From Nannochloropsis salina CCMP1776 (Eukaryota > Sar > Eustigmatophyceae > Eustigmatales > Monodopsidaceae): a stretch of 64,000 bases of DNA. The notes under the pieces are model-generated. The model did not search any database. It saw only the letters and a program-made list of their open reading frames with translations, and had not been told where the DNA came from. The position numbers and the translations under genes are program-made. Each line of letters begins with the position of its first letter. Within the stretch, counting starts at the first letter, position 1. The DNA is taken from contig SDOX01000006.1 in NCBI GenBank assembly GCA_004565275.1, forward strand, positions 930,001 through 994,000. The letters run 5' to 3'. Of this stretch, positions 1-12,475 are shown piece after piece.

Positions 1-572
1 TGCACGCATGTAGCATTTTAATTTCAAAATCCGTGATTGCCACGATTTCGTGTGAACGCCCTGCTGGGTCACAAGCTTTCTTGCTTGCACGGGCGGGCTA
101 GCGATGTGAATCGCTATTATCCCAGATAATCCTAGTTGTATTAAACATGGCTTCAAAGAGACCGCATCACCACCAGCGCGCCCCTTCAGGCAGATTATAT
201 CGCAGACGTAGAGCATGACGTTAGAATGGACTGGCGGTTGTGGCAACGTGAGACGAGCAGGAGAGATTGCTGTCGAAGTATTTATCTGTCGAATAAAGTA
301 TCGTCTCTTAACCTTCTTCCGAACGGACATCGCGGGACAAATTTTCTTAAACTCCCTGAAAGTTCTCAACCAGCCTCAAATTGTTGTGGTGCTTTCTGGT
401 GATGCTGCTTTGGAGAAATGACAGTATCACGCCCTCCGCATGGGGGCATGAGTCGATCAGATGGATGTGAGACGCTTTGTTTAACTGATTGTCGCACAGC
501 CCTAGTGGTGGTATACAGCAGCGATATCTTCAATCTTTTTACGTTTTCCTCCGTATTTGCACAGGACTCCAC
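1..572. other. Upstream region without a supported gene
   Basis: No open frame here has a recognisable domain or a convincing splice partner. The small frames overlap one another on both strands. The right end is probably the promoter and 5' leader of the amino-acid transporter that starts at 573. Confidence 0.5.
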
Positions 573-2395
573 ATGGCTTCATTTTCTCCACCACGTTCTG
601 TCACGCCAGACGGCAGTCCTCCACCTGCCTCGTCCAGCCTCGCCTCGCATTCGGGGGGCTCAGGCTACCGACAGCTCCGCCATCTCTCACAAAGCACAAC
701 AGACGTGTCTGCCTCTGGCCCTCCGCAAGAAAAGACAAGCACGCGCATCGCGATCCTCATCTTCTTCAAGGGTCTCTTTGGTGCCGGAGTGCTAGCCATC
801 CCCGGAGCCTTCAGCAGTACAGGGGTCCCCCTGGGGCTCCTCATTTTCTTGGCCGTCTGCACTCTGTGCCTTGGTACCATGCTGATGCTTCTACGATGCA
901 AGGTGAGCATCAGTCCATGCATCCATGCGCTAATTACCGGCTTTGTCTCCATCATTCCGCCGTCCTGTCGATCAGTATCACCTCCTCGGACCAACATCTC
1001 TCCCCACTCTCCCCTCACTCTATCCACTCGCCCCTTGGCTTCCCTCAGGACTTGCTTCGAGAGGAGCAGGGTATAGTCGTTGAGAATTATGAGGAGCTGG
1101 CCGGCGCGGTCTTCGGACCTCGGGCCTTCCGCTTCTGCCAGACCCTGATGGCCACCCTGACCCTCATCTACACCTCCGGCTTCGTCATCGTCATTAGCAG
1201 CAGCCTCTACGACGTGATGCCAGCCGTCCCCCGGGCCATGTGGTGCGCCATCGTCTTCCCCATCCTCACCCTGCTCTCCTGGGTCCCGTTCATGAAAGAC
1301 CTCTGGTTCGTGTCCCTGCTGGGTCTGGGCACCTACCTCTTCGGCGTGGTGGGCTCCACCCTCTTCGTGGCGGCCAGAGACTTCGAACCCCCGCCCGCCC
1401 CTATGGCCTGGCGCTGGGAGGGTGCCGCACATTTTTACGGCGTCGCTGTCTACTCCCTGGAAGGTATCAACCTGACGTTGCCGGTGTCGGCGTCTATGAA
1501 AAGCTTGCGGAAGCCTCCCTTGGTCATGACCGTGGGCGTCTGTCTCTTTGCAGGCATCACCGCCTTCTATGCGTCCTTCGCCTACGCCGCGGGGCTTGGG
1601 AGCTGTGACATCATCATTCAGTGCCTGGGCCCGGGCCCCTTCGTGAACGTCATCCGGGTCGCCTTGGCGCTCTCGCTTTTGGCCACGCACCCGGTCTACC
1701 TAATCGTAGCGTCGGAGATTTTTGAGAGGGCTCTCCTTGGAGATCCCTCCGTGCCGGTCCCAGAGGCCTTGGATGGGGCCGCGGAGACGGAGGACGCGGG
1801 GCTGGAGGACGAGACAGAGGGAGCGGGGACGGCCATGACGGGGGCAATGCTCCCCGTTGTCTGCAGGAGTGGGAGCCACCAGAACAGTAGTTGGGTCGAC
1901 CACAGTGAGGACAGTCGAAATCACGCCAAGGCCACGTCTCCGCAACGCCTGGAGGTATCGGTACAGGGAGAGGGCAGTGGTAAAGAAGACGGCCCGCACG
2001 AGAGGGAAAGCATTGGGGGTTCTACTCAGAGTATCAGCCGCACCTCAGCTTCCCTCCCCTTGCCTGCTTCCATCTCTTCCTTCGCATCCCGTCGCTTGGC
2101 CACCCAGCAAGCGCAGGCCCGGCTCATCCGTGCGGTGGAGGTCTTTCTGACCTGCATGGTTGGCGCGCTTATCCCCAACCTGGGCGTCTTCACGTCGCTC
2201 GTCGGCGCCACTTTTGTGACGATCATTGGCTTCATTTTCCCGGCTGCGATGTGGCTGGAGTTGCAAAGAGAGGACACGCACGCCTCCTTTTGGGCCAAAG
2301 CGAGGGTATATGGAATAGCAGGGCTGGTCATCGCCGCGGGGTTAGCGGCCATGGTGGTGGGGACGGTCGAGGGTCTCAGGAACTTGTCTTCCTGA
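573..2395 (+). CDS. Amino-acid/auxin permease-type transporter (AAAP/SLC36-38-like)
   Basis: Two exons, 573-902 and 1049-2395, encode about 558 residues. The intron starts GTGAGC and ends CCTCAG and joins in frame. The hydrophilic N-terminus (residues 1-57) is rich in Ser and Pro. It precedes a first membrane segment (about 58-80) containing FKGLFGAGVLAIPGAF, the classic first-helix signature of the Aa_trans family, which moves amino acids across plasma or vacuolar/lysosomal membranes with protons or sodium. About ten further hydrophobic segments follow. A long polar loop (about 332-465), acidic and then Ser-rich, interrupts the last third and is longer than in most relatives, so it may be a cytosolic regulatory loop. 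Substrate cannot be told from sequence. The next gene is convergent with its stop at 2689. Upstream in-frame codons lie in probable leader, so 573 was chosen as start. Confidence 0.85.
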
Positions 2396-2688
2396 GCAAT
2401 GAGGGGGAAGGGAGAGTAGTGGCCACCGAAAGCATGTTGACATATTAAATAGCGCAAATTCCGAAAATATCAGAAATAAGTGGTATTAACGTCTCTTTTC
2501 TATTTCTTTCTACTTTACACGTGTACCATTAACAAAATCCCATGTACATCTGCATTTGTTTGCGTAGGAGCATTTTCAGGCTGTACGCCTTTGAAATGCG
2601 GCATAAATGTGTGACAGTCTCGTTGAATAAACTGCTCCTTTCCTCTTATCACACCGGCATGATGAAAAGACTCTGTTTCTCGGACTCG

Positions 2689-3735
2689 CTAGTCCTTGTT
2701 TACAACATGTCGTAGACAGTTTCCATACTCCCTTTCCAAGTGTTTTACGCCTTTTCCCAGTATTTCTTGCACGCTGCGTCCCTTTGCCTGCGCCCACTCT
2801 GCGTTCACAAGCTGCTGAGCCAAGTAGGCCGCGTAGTCCGGACACTCCCTCTCGAAGCGCGAGACAGGGGCCAGAAGGATTCCCCGCATTTCCTTGACAG
2901 GAACGTAGTGCCCGTGGTTCTTAAATATGAATTCCAGTCGCCCGAAGACCACTCCGTAGCCGCATGTAAGCAAGCGGGGATTGCTTTCTACCTTCTCGTA
3001 CACCTCCTCCACCGAGCCATTTACCATCTCCCGCATCCAGAGTAGCTTTCGCGCGATACTGCCCTCGATGTCCGAGCACAGGAGGGGCGGTGCAGCACAG
3101 ACCATCTTAGTGACATCGCAGCCGGGTAGAAGTGAGGCCAGCGCGCGGAGTTTTGGTGCAATGGAGGCCTCCGTATCATGATACAAGAGGGTCGGGGCAT
3201 AGGAGATGAGTTTGATCACGTTCGCGCCGGGAAGTAGACGGAAAAGCGCCTGAACTTTTTGGGTGAGGGAGCCCTCGACGTCATAAGACAGCAAATTCGG
3301 AGCGGCCGACACAATTTTGACGATGTTTGCCCCCGGAAGAAGGCGGCGTAGGTGCTGAATCTTGGGCGCTATGTTAGCTTCAATGTTAAAGGTCAGGAGA
3401 TGAGGAGAGGATACCAGTATCTTGATAATGTCGCAGCGGGGGAGAATGCGCTGGAGGGCGGCGACCTTGGGGGGAATAGAAAGGACCAGGTCGTAGACGA
3501 GCAGGTTCGGGGCGTTGCTCACGATTTTGACAACATCAGCGCCGGGGAGCATTGTGCAGAGTTGTTGTAGCTTAATGTCGATGCGGGACGGGTCCGCGTA
3601 CAGCCGCCGGGTTTGAGCTAGGCCGACAAGTTTCTCGAGTTGCAATTTCGCACTTACGCCTTTGGATCGCCAAAAATGTCTCATGATAGAAAGGGTAGCC
3701 TCGGAGTGCCGGACCCTGTTTGTGAGACAGGGCAA
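2689..3735 (-). CDS. mTERF-family protein
   Basis: A 348-residue frame with at least five tandem helical repeats of about 37 residues (roughly residues 55-240). Each carries the pattern LPGA-[DN]-VVKIV-xxAPxLL-x-D-x-E. This is the mTERF repeat, found in nucleic-acid-binding proteins that act in mitochondrial or plastid transcription, splicing or ribosome assembly. The C-terminal part (KVESNPRLLTCGYGVVFGRLEF) resembles the terminal mTERF motif with its typical late SNPxLL element. Which organelle it serves is not clear, because the frame used here has no obvious transit peptide. The coding frame can be joined in phase to the open frame immediately upstream (3801 and above) across a very small GTAAGT...CAG segment, so the true start may lie further 5'. 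It is convergent with the amino-acid transporter. Confidence 0.8.
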   Translation of the reverse strand: MPCLTNRVRHSEATLSIMRHFWRSKGVSAKLQLEKLVGLAQTRRLYADPSRIDIKLQQLCTMLPGADVVKIVSNAPNLLVYDLVLSIPPKVAALQRILPRCDIIKILVSSPHLLTFNIEANIAPKIQHLRRLLPGANIVKIVSAAPNLLSYDVEGSLTQKVQALFRLLPGANVIKLISYAPTLLYHDTEASIAPKLRALASLLPGCDVTKMVCAAPPLLCSDIEGSIARKLLWMREMVNGSVEEVYEKVESNPRLLTCGYGVVFGRLEFIFKNHGHYVPVKEMRGILLAPVSRFERECPDYAAYLAQQLVNAEWAQAKGRSVQEILGKGVKHLEREYGNCLRHVVNKD

Positions 3736-3796
3736 CGATTGAAGATGCCATCGTGTGAGTACTCTGTGCTGAAACCTGTGTTTTCATCGGACACAC

Positions 3797-4549
3797 TTAC
3801 CGCGAGGTCAAAGGCTTCGTCATCTTGCAGCGCTTGGCCAGTGGCCAGCGTACACCATCTTCATCCTCGTCTTCCTCCTCTTCTACGTTGCTTCCGTCCA
3901 AAGCGCCCCACTCTTCCTCAGTTGGCCCCACTTTTTCACACGAAGGGGTGGAACTTGTCGTCTTCGCATCCTCAACCGGTCGGCGCCTGCAATCCTCTCC
4001 CCTCTCGTGTTCCATTTCCTCCACAAGGACCCCCTCATTGATTGCCGCAGACAAGAAGGCTTGCGCCTGCACTGCAGCCCTGCGCACAAGCCGTCCTCGG
4101 CGCCTTGGGATGTTCATATACTGCTGCTGCCGCTCGTCAACGTCTTCCGCAGAGGGTGGGGTATACGGCATGGCAGGGGTCCGAGTAGTAGAGCCCCCCA
4201 ACTCCGGCCTAATAAGCTCATGGCAAAATTCTTCCTCCGTGTTTGCCCTGGTTGTAGACCGCTTAAGCGGCACAGCGTGAGTTGGCTGACAAGCGTCATG
4301 GTAGGATGGGTGGGCAAAAGGGAGAGGATTCCCGGCATACTCTAAATTTAACCGCGAAGAACTTCGGCCGTAACCGACGAGCCGGGTGGCACCGTCAGAG
4401 GAGCCATTTTGTTTTGAGTACTGTCTTCTCACAGGTGTTGAGTTGGAAAGGTGCCGATGGGATTCACTGCAACAATCCGTCAGCGCTCCAGCCCCGTCTG
4501 CCATCACCGTGAAGGAATTATTGAAATTCGTAGTTTGATAGTTACTCAT
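3797..4549 (-). CDS. Hypothetical acidic/disordered protein, possibly the N-terminal part of the mTERF gene
   Basis: An open frame of about 250 codons from the ATG at 4549 (the frame stays open up to 4966). I recognise no domain. It contains Ser/Thr/Gln-rich stretches, a basic patch (IPRRRGRLVRR), and near its end an acidic run NVEEEEDEDEDG followed by basic residues, as in disordered nuclear or organellar regions. Its TAA stop at 3799-3797 lies inside a perfect GTAAGT donor at 3800-3795, which suggests the stop is intronic. Splicing to an acceptor at 3776 or 3764 would continue in frame into the mTERF protein. That intron would be only 25 or 37 nt, shorter than any other intron I rebuilt here (71-342 nt), so the fusion is unproven. 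If it is separate, its stop sits only about 60 nt from the mTERF start. Confidence 0.45.
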   Translation of the reverse strand: MSNYQTTNFNNSFTVMADGAGALTDCCSESHRHLSNSTPVRRQYSKQNGSSDGATRLVGYGRSSSRLNLEYAGNPLPFAHPSYHDACQPTHAVPLKRSTTRANTEEEFCHELIRPELGGSTTRTPAMPYTPPSAEDVDERQQQYMNIPRRRGRLVRRAAVQAQAFLSAAINEGVLVEEMEHERGEDCRRRPVEDAKTTSSTPSCEKVGPTEEEWGALDGSNVEEEEDEDEDGVRWPLAKRCKMTKPLTSR

Positions 4550-4966
4550 GGTACTCGTTTGACGGAAGAAGCTCCTGCCGTGCGGGTTTAAAAAGGCGAG
4601 AAGGTCAATTCGAAAATCGCCCGGCACAGCTTTGAACAGCTGAGCATGTGAGTCAAGCAGATGATAAGGGTCCTTACATACGTTAAAATTTCTGGTAGAA
4701 GTTTTTTGTATCCCAGTCACCCCCGGGAGAGTAGGAAGGAGATGCTGGTAATGCGCTTGAAGGCTTGCTGTTCTATTTCGGTGCTCGCGGATTTTCCTCT
4801 GTGCCTTCGCGTGCAAAAAAGTAAATTTACATAAATTCAATAAAAAGCTAAGCTTTCTCTGACCCATAATTAAAATGAGACACCTCTGGAGGCTCCCGAT
4901 TTCGCCCCCAAAAACAATCCGTAAAGGCTTGGAGCCATAAACTTTACTTTGTGCTCTTTTTTGCAC

Positions 4967-6354
4967 ACTTCTCGAGCTGTTAGATGATAAAATCTAGCAT
5001 AATTTCTATTCGCATATTGTATGAACGCTTGACATGCATGGTTTTGAATGGAGAGACGTGTCGCATCGCTGCGTGCAACGTGGAAGAAAAGAAACCGCAC
5101 AGGAAAACGCATGGTAGATTGAAAGATATCAAATCTGTGAGGTATCTGGCACCCTGAAGAAAGATCTAAACATGGCTTTTAACCTGTTTATAGCCGATAC
5201 ACCCGCCAAGCGAGCCAACTATGTTTGGTAGTGCCATTTCTCGACCTTTCCGGTCTACGTGCCGGGTGCCGCTGACCTCCTGACGCTGTCTCCGGGAGCG
5301 CTCGGGCGGGGGGTACGCGACATAAAACTATTTGTCAGCGCCACACGGGCCACCGTCACCATCGTACTTGAGAGCATACCCAAAACGATGCACTTTTGGT
5401 TGAGTTTGCCCTTTCTTTTGGCTGGTGTTCTGTCAGCGTTCCTTTGGCATGCCTGCCTGCGCGAAGCACATTACTACAGTGCGCGTCTCTCGGTTCCTCT
5501 CGGCTCCTCTCCTTCAAGGGACTCTGAAATCGAATTTCAAAACAGGTCATCCCCAACACGGTAGAGAGATGATTATAAGCAATGCCGACATAAATGCTCA
5601 TGGGCAAAAGGAGCAATTTCATCTCGCCAGTTGGAAGTAGATTCATCTGTATGACTTTCGATGCTGGTCGTGTGGGCAACATACCAACGGATGGAGACGT
5701 GGCTTGAAGGAGAAAACTGGAGCATAGGATAAGATTTGTTTCTCGGTTGGAACAAATACAGGATAGAGCGAGAACAAACCACTTAATCAGACATTCAATG
5801 GAGCGACCGCTACCAGAATCGAGAGCATTACTGGGTTGAAGTAGAAAGAGATTTTCTGAGAATTAGCAAAGTGATGAAGAAAATGCAGAACGAATTTCTA
5901 GGCTCCTGAAATAAATAGAAGAAAAGAAAAAATACTTTTACAGCGATTGGTAGAGCTCCTGGTAATCAAATCCAAAAATTTTATCTTTGAAGGGCAAGGA
6001 GGATGGCGATTGGGAAATGAAGACTAAAAATGGAAGGTGGTTGTACGTTAAAAAAAAAGCGACGAGCGATTTAAAGGGAGACCAGAGGTACTAAAGATGA
6101 AAGGAGGGAGGGTACTGCGCTTGATGCAGAGCGATCATTATCACTAGATGAAGCAAAAACATAGCAGAGGATTCCACACGTCAACACAGTATCATCACTT
6201 TACTTTTGAACTTCGTTAGGCGACAACACATCACTCCATCCAACCAACAGGAGTAACTGGTAAACTCAGACTATGCGCTTCCTTATGGAAAAAAAGAGAT
6301 TACCCTGTATCATTTCAAGTTCCAACTAATTACCATTTGAGGTGTGGAAATAGA
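4967..6354. other. Long region without a supported gene
   Basis: About 1.4 kb, AT-richer than its surroundings. Short open frames exist on both strands: one from 5388 (+) begins with a hydrophobic signal-like stretch, and one from 5112 (-) has an Arg-rich N-terminus. None has a domain or a clear splice partner. The left part may hold the promoter or a missed first exon of the minus-strand gene ending at 3797, and the right part the 3' region of LSM6. I saw no tRNA, snRNA or repeat. Confidence 0.4.
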
Positions 6355-7003
6355 CTACCGCCGCTTTTGAGCTGAAATATAGAGCACTGTGTGGGAAGAG
6401 GTCAGAAAAAAGCGATTTAGACTTCCACACGACGCCCTTCATCAAAACGCAGCGCGGGCGCGAATGACATGCTTCCCACCAACTGCTTCTAGTCTGAGGC
6501 CTCTTGAAATCGTGAAAAGATCCCTGTTCCTGCACAGGTCCCATGTGATCCTTTATGTCATCACTTCCCTCTTCTCTCTTAACCATCCACGCACCATTAT
6601 TTCCTCGAATGAAGCAGTCGCCGTACTTCGCCTTCAGCTGCCCCTGCACGTACTCCTCCGTTTGCTCCATGGCGATGTTCATAAAACTATCCAAGCAGGC
6701 CAATACGCCTGCAGTTTGCACAATAGTACCAGTGCTTAGTACATGCGGTTATGATGCCACCAGGCTGAGCGATATCAAACATAACTCGTACTCAACCCCC
6801 TCCACCTTTGTGACCTCCACCAGTCCCGTCCAGCACCTCGTCAGGACATCCAACGTTCCTGTCTCACAATATATCGACCTACCTCGATAGTCCACCCCGG
6901 AATTTAACTTTACCACAACAGGACGGCCCAATATCGTTTTCAGAAACTCGGTCACCTTCTTGTTCTGGGGAGGCGGGGGGGGTGTTGTTGTAAAATGAGA
7001 CAT
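6355..7003 (-). CDS. LSM6: U6 snRNA-associated Sm-like protein LSm6
   Basis: Three exons, 7003-6883, 6708-6595 and 6386-6355, encode 88 residues. The first exon ends in GRPVVVKLNSGVDYRG (Sm motif 1). The second carries VLACLDSFMNIAMEQTEEY and KYGDCFIRGNN (Sm motif 2). The 32-nt last exon supplies VLYISAQKRR and the stop, matching the conserved LSm6 C-terminus. All joints are in phase with GT-AG borders (GTAGGT/CTGCAG, GTGCGT/CACACAG). LSm6 is part of the LSm2-8 ring on U6 snRNA and of LSm1-7 in mRNA decay. An upstream ATG at 7239 opens an Ala/Pro/Thr-rich frame that could splice (donor GTAACA at 7149, acceptor near 7012) in phase to this start and add about 33 residues. I chose 7003 because it gives a standard-length LSm6. 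Confidence 0.92.
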
Positions 7004-7587
7004 ATTGGGACACGTCTCTAGTAATGAGGATGTCCGTCACGCCGCCTATAATTATCTTGTAGTTGCCTCGGCAAGTATCCACCACCAAGTCGGTACAATA
7101 GTGCCATAGCACGTCCGACGCGTTCTCTTCTCCCCCTCCTGCCTGTTACCTGCGCCGGTTTCGCCTCGGCCGCTGCGGGGGCGCTTGTGCCTTGAGCAGG
7201 AGTAGCAGCGGGTGTACCAGCAGGAGATGTGTCTGACATAGTTAGCTGGGTACCTGTTGCAAAAGGCTCTCATTCAGTTTCCCATAGGAGGGTAATGCGA
7301 CGTAATAGATTTAGGGACCACGGCAAGAGAGAGACAACGCTCGACTCGCTGTTAGAGGACGAGAGCATGCACCCCTAGCGACGAATGCTGTCCTCATAAG
7401 CTATTTTTAGGTTCACGATCTTGTGGCCATACGAATCTTGGCTGGCATACAACTGTTGTCGGCGGTACAAGCTAACATTTTTGGTCGTACACAAATGCCT
7501 CGTTGTCAGGCGTATTTCTCAGCCCATCACTCTTAACCTCCCCCATACATTGCTCTCACTCCAGACTCATCGACCCCAAGGTTTCTG
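7004..7587. promoter_or_regulatory. Divergent LSM6/RPA12 upstream region
   Basis: The space between two divergently transcribed RNA-metabolism genes. Its left third contains a short Ala/Pro-rich open frame on the minus strand (ATG at 7239), which may be a 5' exon or leader of LSM6. No TATA element was evident. A shared promoter is inferred from layout only. Confidence 0.4.
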
Positions 7588-8102
7588 ATGGCTTCGGGTG
7601 GCGCTGTGCCTTTTTGTTCAGAGTGTCATGCCTTGCTTGACCTTCCAGATGAGGACCCAATCATCTGCCGCGTCTGCCACTTTGCCACATCTTTCACCGG
7701 TATGTACGTGTTTCGACGCCTGTCGTCCGCCTTATCCCTTTCCTTTTTTCGTCTCCTCTATCCTGCTTTTTCGGAAGTGATTCGTCACAATTGAGGAATT
7801 TACCACACACAGAAGTAGGGCAGGCCGAAATTGTAACAGCTTGTCCGGAGAAACCAGCACCACGTTGGTATCGAGAGATCGCCATCAGGAAGACCGGTAG
7901 GAGAGGTGGACCTGGCGTGGACGACACGGAGGATGAACAAAATACTAATCGGCACGCGAAAGTCGACGAGCCTTGTCCACAGTGTGGTCATCCCGAAATG
8001 AGTTTCTATACCATGCAACTGCGATCGGCAGACGAGGGCTCCACCGTCTTTTATGAATGCTTAAACAAGAAATGTGGGCACAAATTTTCGCAAAACAATT
8101 GA
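7588..8102 (+). CDS. DNA-directed RNA polymerase I subunit RPA12-like zinc-ribbon protein
   Basis: Exons 7588-7699 and 7813-8102 join in phase (GTATGT...CACACAG) to give 133 residues. The N-terminus has a zinc ribbon with two Cys pairs, CSEC (residue 9 on) and CRVC. The C-terminus has a TFIIS-type zinc ribbon: CPQC, then MQLRSADEGSTVFYEC and CGHKF. The invariant acidic pair in RSADEG is the hairpin used for transcript cleavage in RPA12 and TFIIS. Size and the FCSECHALLDLPD start favour the Pol I subunit RPA12 over Pol II RPB9 or Pol III RPC11, but the assignment within this family is by eye. The protein would act in the nucleolus in rRNA transcription and proofreading. It is divergent from LSM6. 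Confidence 0.85.
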
Positions 8103-8888
8103 GCGCAAGCCAAATTTCATTCATATGGGAAGAATATTATTTTTTAGGCAGAGGATTGATGCTGTGGGGTGGCAACGCAGGCTGTCAGCATAAAGTTACG
8201 GAGGCGTCGACCGGTGGGGGAAGTGAGGTGATATCTTTTCTCCAGGAGCCTAACTTGCTCACAGCCTCATAGTCTCCGTGGAAGTGTTTCATTTCCATGA
8301 AAAAAGATAATAGTAACATTTGTGTACAAACATACGGGTGCGATGTCGCTATTGCGATATGGCTATGTTGCGAACTCAAAGTAAAGGGCTTTGGGCATAT
8401 CAGTTATGAATCTGGTCTTCAGGTTGCAGCGTTCTCTCTCTGTATACAGGTTGTACACAGATTAAAAGGGGCTGCTAGAGCAGATACATTGATGAGTTAA
8501 AAAAAAAAATCTGGCAAAGGCGTCTCCGCCTGCCCGCAGGCCGAGAGACAAAAAACATTCAAGTCATGTCGCGGTCGGTTCCAGGAGGACTATATGCTTG
8601 CTCTAGCAAGCCCAACTCTTTCAAATCCACCGTAAATATTCAAATTAAAATCTGGAAAAGTACGCCAGAAGGACTAGAAATTTCCCTATCACCAGCCTAA
8701 TGCCATTTGTTTTGTCTTGGTTGAGGCGGAATTGCAAGGAGCCTCGCTGATGCGAATAAGCGAATCCAGCACACTCTCGCAGCATGCTGTTGCTGGCGTT
8801 GGACTTTACTTATGTTCGTATGACATTGACACACCTGGACAGCGCCGCTGAGCGAAGTCCTTGAAAGATGACCTCTTGACTCGCATAA
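8103..8888. other. Intergenic region, no gene seen
   Basis: About 790 bp between two same-strand genes, so it should hold the terminator of the RPA12 gene and the promoter of the GMC oxidoreductase. It has an A-run near 8500 and no supportable open frame, tRNA or repeat. Confidence 0.4.
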
Positions 8889-11040
<2,152 letters not shown>

Positions 11041-11293
11041 AGTGTAGGCAGCAAAGTATAAATCACACAGCACGCACACTACTACCACTGACATTGCGGA
11101 CTCAACTCTTTTGCTTCCAGTGAATCAAATTGACCGCTTCCAGGACGGCCCGAGGCAGTGAGCGTGGTTCTTTGACGCTTCCCGTCCAACTTATTACTTA
11201 CAGCCCTCCACCCGTTATCATACAACCCCGTTTCGCAACTATCAGACTCGATCTACGCCGTCTAGCAGGCAGCGCACAATCACAATTCCATAA

Positions 11294-12136
11294 TCACCGT
11301 GAAGGCTCTTTCGCCCTCGGCTGGTCATCTCGCTCCTCTGCCACCCAAGTCAACCCCCAATCCTCCTCCTCCGACGCCACCGACGTTTCGCACGGCGCCT
11401 CTGCTACTACCGACACTCGCGAAGGCTCGTGGTCGTCGCCAGCTTCCATCCCTGATATCCCCTGCGTCGCCTTCTCTCGCCTCTGTTGTAGGTAGTGTAG
11501 GAGACGATGGCGCGGGTCTGAGCTTAGCAGGCGCTCCCCCCGGCCTAGCCTGTTTTTACGCTCAGCCAGAGCATCTTTGATTTCTTTCAAATCTCCTTCC
11601 ACCAGAGCAGAATCGTCAGGGAATGCGCTTCGGATACGGGCTCGTAGGGTGACCGTGTTGGCATCCTGCTCAAAAAACTGTAGCTGGCGGACGAAGCCGG
11701 GATTAGGACACGCCACTTCGCGCCGCGTTCGGATAAAGTCAAGGGCATCTTTGAATGTAAGGCCGTGAACACATATTAGATACGAACACAACGCTGTTGT
11801 AGAGCGGCTGACACCAGCCGCGCAATGCACATAGACGCATCCGCCATTCACGCGAGCAGCGTGGATGAAATGGACGAACTCCTCGAAATACGGAAGCAGA
11901 TTTGTTTGCGGCAAATCGCTCTCGTTCACGTGCTTGATTGACTGCAGGCCCATGCTCGCTGGAGGTCTGGCTTGACAAATGCTTAATGCACATGTCACGC
12001 CATTCGATGCGAAAAACTCGGCATCTTGCAGCACGTTCGCCCCCCCGTGGAGTAGGCTTGGGCGGGATCGTGTCTGGTCACCATCATTGTCCCGGCGCAA
12101 AGAGCCATGCAAAATTTTTGACGGTTCGCCACCCAT
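11294..12136 (-). CDS. Dual-specificity protein phosphatase, DUSP15/22-like, with myristoylation signal
   Basis: A single-exon frame of 280 residues from the ATG at 12136. The N-terminus MGGEPSKIL matches DUSP22/DUSP15 (MGxxxxKIL) and is a good N-myristoylation signal (Gly2, Ser6), so this start was preferred over upstream non-ATG codons. The catalytic loop VHCAAGVSRST (His104, Cys105, Arg111) and the upstream general-acid Asp in NESDLPQTN identify an active cysteine phosphatase that removes phosphate from Ser/Thr and Tyr. AAGVSRS and ANP-type spacing also fit the family. The C-terminal 110 residues are charged and lack a domain. Likely membrane-bound signalling role, probably in MAP-kinase-type pathways by analogy. 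It is convergent with the GMC gene and divergent from the RecQ helicase. Confidence 0.85.
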   Translation of the reverse strand: MGGEPSKILHGSLRRDNDGDQTRSRPSLLHGGANVLQDAEFFASNGVTCALSICQARPPASMGLQSIKHVNESDLPQTNLLPYFEEFVHFIHAARVNGGCVYVHCAAGVSRSTTALCSYLICVHGLTFKDALDFIRTRREVACPNPGFVRQLQFFEQDANTVTLRARIRSAFPDDSALVEGDLKEIKDALAERKNRLGRGERLLSSDPRHRLLHYLQQRREKATQGISGMEAGDDHEPSRVSVVAEAPCETSVASEEEDWGLTWVAEERDDQPRAKEPSR

Positions 12137-12475
12137 ATTTTTTGCGAAAGTACCTGCTGTTGGAAGCACAGGTTACGTAAACCAACCTTTGTCGCGCGTA
12201 GTTGAGGTCCCGCGTAGCAATTAGCTCGGGTGGCCAGAACTGAGGGAAAGAGATGCGAGGCGCTGATGACAGGAAGACAGCGAGCAAAAGAAAAACACGT
12301 GCTTAGATTGTTTTACACTACGTTTGCCTATTTTCATGTGAGGAAATGGGTTAGTGCTCGTTTTGTGTAGTCATATACAGGTCCGTACTCTGGTCGTCGC
12401 CAATACTTGTAAGCGAGCAGGAACAAGACAAGCGGGTAGGGAGGAACGACTCGAAGATCCCTTCCCTCCAACTTT
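12137..12475. promoter_or_regulatory. Divergent DUSP/RecQ upstream region
   Basis: About 340 bp between two divergent starts. No second gene or repeat is visible. Promoter function for both genes is inferred from position. Confidence 0.4.

Noticed and set aside
5388-5564. Plus-strand frame starting MHFWLSLPFLLAGVLSAF, resembling a signal peptide with a plastid SAF motif
   Set aside because: The frame ends after about 58 codons and I found no donor that leads to a folded domain downstream. Chance hydrophobic frames of this size are common.
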